Of a DNA stretch of 56,031 bases, positions 52,462 to 56,031 are shown one piece after another. Position 1 is the first letter of the stretch; the number at the start of each line of letters is the position of its first letter. The notes beneath the pieces are model-generated. The model searched no databases. It saw only the letters and a list, made by a program, of their open reading frames with translations, and was not told where the DNA came from. The stretch spans positions 1-56,031 of the forward strand of contig NZ_BMRC01000046.1 in the NCBI RefSeq assembly GCF_014648435.1, in the 5' to 3' direction. Both the position numbers and the translations under genes were made by a program. The stretch comes from Nonomuraea spiralis. GTDB taxonomy: Bacteria > Actinomycetota > Actinomycetes > Streptosporangiales > Streptosporangiaceae.

Positions 52462-53729
52462 CCCGGCTGCTCCGGGTCCTCTGTCTCGCCGTCGTCCTGC
52501 TGCTCGCGGGCGCCGTACCGGCCGCGGCCCACAACGTCGCGGCCGGGGCGGACCTGCGCTTCGCCCAGACGATCGCCGGCGCGGAGCTCACGGTCGTGGT
52601 CAAGGCCACCTCGCGGGTGCCGGGGCCGCTGCTGATCGGCCTGATCGCGTACGAACCGGCGACCGGGCCGCGGGTCGGCCTGGAGGTGCGCTCGGTCGAG
52701 GACGGCCACAAGGTCACCGCCACCGCGCAGGCCGCCCGCGACCCCCGCTACGTCGAGCTGCCGGTGGAGCGCACCGGGCCGCACGAGCTCCGGCTGACGG
52801 CGGGCGACGAGGTCGCCGTGCTGCCGTTCCGGGTCCTGGTGAACCGCGGCTCCGCCGGTGAGTTCCTGATCTACGGCGGCCTGCTCGTGGCGGGGCTGCT
52901 GCTGGTCGGCGGCCTGCTGACCGGCGCGCTGTCACGCAGGACGCCGGCGATGGTGCTGGCCGGGGGCGCGGCGGCCGCGGTGACCGTGGCCGCGATGGTC
53001 GTCGTGTTCGAACCCATGCTGCCGCCCCCGCCGGCCGACGGCGCCGTGCCCACGGTGAGCACGCAGGCGGCCGGGCGGCCGTTCGCGCAGGGGCGGGTGA
53101 CGGCCTTCCCGGCCCGTCCGGCGGCCGGTCAGGAGTTCACCCTGCGCCTCGACCTCACCGACGGCTCGACCGGGTATCCGGTGGACGATCTCGTCCTGCA
53201 TCACGAGGCGCTCGCGCACGTGGTCGTCACCAGCGAGGACGGCGCGTACTTCCGGCACCTGCACCCGCTGCGCACCGCGCCGGGGCGGCTGGAGGTCCGG
53301 CTGCGCGCCGACCGGCCGGGCCGGTTCCTGGCCTACGCGGAGCTGGAACGCGAGGACTCCGGCGGCCAGTTGCTCAGCGGCGTGTTCCAGGTCGCCGGGC
53401 ACGCGGTGGCCGCCCCGCCGCCGCCCGCGCCGGCGGCCACCCCCGTCGTACGGCCGTCCGCGCCGGTCGCGGGCCGTCCGGCGGCGATCGAGCTGGGCAT
53501 CGGCGTCACGCCACGCCAGTGGCTGGGCATGTCGGGGCACCTGATCGTACGCAGCCAGGACGGCACGTTCCTCGGCCACGTGCACGAGATGGGCGTTCCG
53601 GCGCCGCGGCTGCGCTTCACCTTCAGCTTCCCGGCCCCGGGCCGCTACCTGGCCTGGGCCCAGTACGCGACCGGCGACCGAATCGTGACCGTGCCCTTCA
53701 CCGTCGACGTCACGGAGGCCCTCGGATGA
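52458..53729 (+). CDS. Exported multidomain protein with His-rich motifs
   Basis: A 423-residue protein, ATGA-coupled on both sides. Signal peptide LLRVLCLAVVLLLAGAVPAAA is followed by HNVAAG, so cleavage after AAA would expose an N-terminal His as in CopC-type copper proteins. A first beta domain (about 25-130) is followed by two helices (LIYGGLLVAGLLLVGGLL, MVLAGGAAAAVTVAAMVVV). Two domains follow, with AHVVVTSEDGAYFRHLHP (about 253-270) and GHLIVRSQDGTFLGHVHEMG (about 357-376), reminiscent of a metal-associated extracytoplasmic fold. Function inferred only. Confidence 0.65.
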   Translation: MTRLLRVLCLAVVLLLAGAVPAAAHNVAAGADLRFAQTIAGAELTVVVKATSRVPGPLLIGLIAYEPATGPRVGLEVRSVEDGHKVTATAQAARDPRYVELPVERTGPHELRLTAGDEVAVLPFRVLVNRGSAGEFLIYGGLLVAGLLLVGGLLTGALSRRTPAMVLAGGAAAAVTVAAMVVVFEPMLPPPPADGAVPTVSTQAAGRPFAQGRVTAFPARPAAGQEFTLRLDLTDGSTGYPVDDLVLHHEALAHVVVTSEDGAYFRHLHPLRTAPGRLEVRLRADRPGRFLAYAELEREDSGGQLLSGVFQVAGHAVAAPPPPAPAATPVVRPSAPVAGRPAAIELGIGVTPRQWLGMSGHLIVRSQDGTFLGHVHEMGVPAPRLRFTFSFPAPGRYLAWAQYATGDRIVTVPFTVDVTEALG

Positions 53730-54112
53730 GGCGGGTCCTGGCCGTCGCCGCCCTGCTGGCGGCGGCCCTGGCGCTGTTCCTGTACGCGCGCGGCTCCGGC
53801 CCCGCCCCGCTCACCCTGACCAGCGTCGGCACCCGGTACGCCGTCACGGTCTCGATCCCGAGGCCGACGACGGGCCGCGTGGCGGCCGAGGTACGGGTGA
53901 CCTCCGGCGACCCGCACACCGTGACGCTGTCGACCGTGATGCCCGGCATGGGCCACGCCACCCCGGAGATCACCGCCGACCAGCGGCAACCCGGCCGGTA
54001 CGCGGCCGAGGGCGAGCTGTTCCCGATGGCCGGGGTGTGGGAGTTGTCGGTCCGGCTGAGCGGCGCGGCGGGAGAGGAGGTGCTGGTGGTGAAGGCGCCC
54101 ATCACGGAATAG
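53726..54112 (+). CDS. FixH/YtkA-like membrane-anchored protein
   Basis: A 128-residue protein with one N-terminal helix (VLAVAALLAAALALFLYARG) and an extracytoplasmic beta-sandwich. VTLSTVMPGMGHATPEIT and GRYAAEGELFPMAGVWELSV match the FixH/YtkA-like pattern of two conserved strands around an M-P-x-M-x-H segment, often linked to copper delivery to oxidases. Coupled to the upstream gene by ATGA. Confidence 0.75.
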   Translation: MRRVLAVAALLAAALALFLYARGSGPAPLTLTSVGTRYAVTVSIPRPTTGRVAAEVRVTSGDPHTVTLSTVMPGMGHATPEITADQRQPGRYAAEGELFPMAGVWELSVRLSGAAGEEVLVVKAPITE

Positions 54113-54158
54113 GAGCCCATGACGGAAATGAAGCCCGAAACGGGATCGGAGCCTGCTC

Positions 54159-54187
54159 TTGACGAATGAAATGAACGATCTTTTAAT
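54159..54187 (+). promoter_or_regulatory. Leaderless promoter and operator of tetR-ferredoxin-P450
   Basis: TTGACG (54159-54164), 17-base spacer, TTTAAT (54182-54187). The tetR ATG at 54194 begins 7 bases later, so the mRNA is probably leaderless. ACGAAT (54162-54167) and ATTCGT (54186-54191) are inverted arms spanning the core promoter, a natural autoregulatory site. The same promoter, without tetR, is found upstream of the left P450. Confidence 0.75.
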
Positions 54188-54193
54188 TCGTGC

Positions 54194-54802
54194 ATGGGAC
54201 GTATCGCCGGCGTCACCGCCGCCGAGACGCGGGAACGCCTGCTGCGCGCCGCCGCCGACGTCTTCGCCAGGCGCGGCTACGACGGCACCCGCGTCGCCGA
54301 CATCGCCGCCGGCGCGGGCGTGAGCAACGGCGCCCTGTACGCCCACTTCGGCTCCAAGGCCGAACTGCTGGTGGCCGCGCTGGGCGCGCACGGCCGGCGG
54401 CTGATGGCCGGGCTGTTCGACGACGAGCCCGGCCGTCCGGTCGCCGACCTGCTCCTCGCCGCCGGCCGCCGGCTCCCCCGCCCCCGTGACACCGGCGGCG
54501 ACCTCACCGTCGAGGCGCTGGTCGCCGCCCGCCGCGACGAGGACGTGGCCCTTGCCATGCGCGACTACGTCGGCGAACGCGCCGGCCGGCTCGCCGACCT
54601 CGTCCGCGCCGGACAGGCCGGCGGCGAGCTGGACCCCGGGCTGTCGCCGGACGCGATCGCCCACTTCTGCCTCCTGCTCGCGATGGGCAGCGCGCTCATC
54701 GCGCCGGAGCCGTACCAGGTCGGCGAGGAGGAGTGGGCCACGCTGCTCACCCGCGTCGTCGCCGCCCTCTCCCCCGCCCCACCGCACGAAGGAACGCCGT
54801 GA
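54194..54802 (+). CDS. TetR-family regulator of the P450 operon
   Basis: A 202-residue regulator. HTH: LLRAAADVFARRGYDGTRVADIAAGAGVSNGALYAHF in outline (about 17-53; helix 3 is VSNGALYAHFG). The all-helical ligand domain follows. The stop overlaps the ferredoxin start (GTGA at 54799), so regulator, ferredoxin and P450 form one operon, and inducible control by the P450 substrate or product is likely. Confidence 0.88.
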   Translation: MGRIAGVTAAETRERLLRAAADVFARRGYDGTRVADIAAGAGVSNGALYAHFGSKAELLVAALGAHGRRLMAGLFDDEPGRPVADLLLAAGRRLPRPRDTGGDLTVEALVAARRDEDVALAMRDYVGERAGRLADLVRAGQAGGELDPGLSPDAIAHFCLLLAMGSALIAPEPYQVGEEEWATLLTRVVAALSPAPPHEGTP

Positions 54803-54999
54803 AAGCACAGATCGACCCCGGGCGCTGCCAGGGACATGGCCGCTGCTACGACCTCGCCCCCGACCTGTTCGGCGAGGACGACGAAGGTTACGGAACGGTC
54901 CTCGGCGACGGCACGGTGGGCCCCGGCCAGGAGCGTACGGCGCGGCTGGCCGTCTCCAACTGCCCGGAGCACGCGATCGACCTGGTCGGGGAGGCGTGA
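54799..54999 (+). CDS. 3Fe-4S ferredoxin, P450 partner
   Basis: A 66-residue ferredoxin. C10-x5-C16 in GRCQGHGRC and C55-P in NCPEHAI are the three-cysteine pattern of 3Fe-4S ferredoxins that serve actinomycete P450s; the fourth ligand position of 4Fe-4S types is replaced. GTG start with AAGGA upstream. One base separates its stop codon from the P450 start. The left-window copy of this gene is deleted internally. Confidence 0.92.
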   Translation: MKAQIDPGRCQGHGRCYDLAPDLFGEDDEGYGTVLGDGTVGPGQERTARLAVSNCPEHAIDLVGEA

Positions 55000-55000
55000 C

Positions 55001-56031
55001 ATGAGCGTGGACGAGCGGTTCGTGAAGAGCTTCGACGAGCCCGGCGAGGACGAGCGGGCCGGCACCCGCAGCGAGATCGTCACCGGCCCGGTCTCGGACT
55101 GGGCGACCGACTTCTCCCACCTGGAGCCGGAGTGGGCCGCCGACCCGTACCCGATCCAGGACGACCTGCGGCAACGCTGCCCGATCGCCCGCACCGACCG
55201 GTTCGGCGGCGGCTGGCTCCCCACCCGCTACGAGGACGTCGCGGCCATCGCCTACGACACCGATCGGTTCTCCTCCCGCTCGATCATCATGAGCAACTTC
55301 CGCCCGCCGCCCGAGAGCGCCCCGGTGGGCGGCACGCCGCCGATCTCGTCCGACCCGCCCTTCCACCACGACGCCCGCAAGCTGCTGCTCCCGGCCTTCA
55401 CCAAGACGGCCGTCGCCCGCCGCGAGGAGTCGACCCGGGCGTTGTGCCACGAGCTGATCGACGGCCTGGAGGGCCAGGACGTCGTGGACGCGGCCCGCGA
55501 CTACGCCCAGCACATCCCGATGCGGGTGATCGCCGACATGCTGGGCTTCCCTCCGGAGGACGGCCCGCGCTTCCGCGAGTTCATCGAGAACGCCCTCGAA
55601 GGCGTCAACCTGCCGCCCGAGCAGCGGATCGCCAACATGGACCGGCTCTTCGACTACCTGCTGGAGCAGATCCGCGACCACGTGGACCACCCGCGCGACG
55701 ACCTGACGACCTACCTCATCGACGCCGAACTGTACGGCCACAAGCTGGAGGCCGGGCACGTCGCGGGCACGATCGCCCTGCTGCTGATCGCGGGCATCGA
55801 CACCACCTGGAGCGCCATCGGCGCCTCACTCTGGCACCTGGCCAAGACCCCCGCGGACCGCCGGCGCCTGGTCGCCGAACCCGCCCTCCTGCCCACCGCC
55901 ATGGAAGAACTCCTGCGCGCCTACGCCCCCGTCACCATGGCCCGCCTCGTCAAACACGACATGCACTGGAACGGCGTCGACATGAAGGCCGACGACTGGA
56001 TCCTGCTCTCCTTCCCCGCCGCCAACCGCGA
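55001..56031 (+). CDS. Cytochrome P450, C-terminus cut by window edge
   Basis: A monooxygenase of 343 visible residues. I-helix AGIDTTWSA (about 264-272), ExxR as ELLR (about 301), HHDARKLLLPAF conserved. The heme-binding Cys loop is beyond the edge. It receives electrons from the ferredoxin immediately upstream and is probably induced through the TetR gene. About 79% identical by eye to the left P450; the last 104 bases are identical. Family number and substrate cannot be assigned safely. Confidence 0.92.
   Translation, partial: MSVDERFVKSFDEPGEDERAGTRSEIVTGPVSDWATDFSHLEPEWAADPYPIQDDLRQRCPIARTDRFGGGWLPTRYEDVAAIAYDTDRFSSRSIIMSNFRPPPESAPVGGTPPISSDPPFHHDARKLLLPAFTKTAVARREESTRALCHELIDGLEGQDVVDAARDYAQHIPMRVIADMLGFPPEDGPRFREFIENALEGVNLPPEQRIANMDRLFDYLLEQIRDHVDHPRDDLTTYLIDAELYGHKLEAGHVAGTIALLLIAGIDTTWSAIGASLWHLAKTPADRRRLVAEPALLPTAMEELLRAYAPVTMARLVKHDMHWNGVDMKADDWILLSFPAANR
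55928..56031. repeat. Terminal inverted repeat, right copy
   Basis: Exact reverse complement of 1-104; part of the right P450 gene. See the left copy. Confidence 0.95.

Noticed and set aside
1..56031. Terminal inverted repeats as ends of a linear plasmid or composite transposon
   Set aside because: The repeated ends are internal P450 codons with homologous upstream genes; they are better explained as paralogues and a contig break.

Overview
The window reads as a high-GC actinomycete chromosome fragment. GC is very high with strong third-position bias, GTG starts are frequent, many genes are coupled by ATGA overlaps, and there is a large SARP regulator, a Tat-exported cholesterol oxidase and an actinobacterial TnsA-type transposase. 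A Streptosporangiales-like host (for example Nonomuraea) is my impression from gene content, not a demonstrated assignment. No tRNA, rRNA or CRISPR array was seen. The window looks like a whole contig: its first 104 bases are the exact reverse complement of its last 104, and both edges cut a cytochrome P450 gene at the same codon.

Left arm (1-9050): a truncated P450 preceded by a scarred ferredoxin gene and an orphan promoter, then a Tn7-like transposition module (tnsA-tnsB-tnsC-tniQ plus a second, frameshifted tniQ) with repeated TGTCTCAATG motifs, a membrane protein, a repeat-rich non-coding patch, a methyltransferase remnant and an unknown small protein. Next (9085-14386) come a dehydrogenase divergent from a TetR regulator across a clear palindrome, an S1-domain protein and a SARP/NB-ARC/TPR regulator.

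Centre (14665-35526): a secreted DNRLRE/FG-GAP protein and a 2029-residue RHS/YD-repeat protein form an operon whose last gene is a 52-residue membrane ORF overlapping the RHS stop codon, a toxin/immunity-like layout. Two MFS exporter-MarR pairs follow with nearby operators, then an acetyltransferase, a peptidase-inhibitor-like secreted protein, a PPOX-fold protein and a giant secreted fibronectin-III protein.

Right arm (35940-56031): a coupled three-gene operon (amine-dehydrogenase-like NAD(P) enzyme, AhpD-like protein, cholesterol oxidase) begins at a 14-bp site matching the motif I recall for the sterol regulator KstR2. Then come an epoxide-hydrolase-like enzyme, SecDF, a secreted amidase, an ABC exporter, a GtrA protein, an SGNH hydrolase, a THI5-like lipoprotein coupled to an O-methyltransferase, a coupled three-gene envelope cluster with possible metal-binding motifs, and finally a TetR-ferredoxin-P450 operon that is the intact counterpart of the eroded copy at the left edge.
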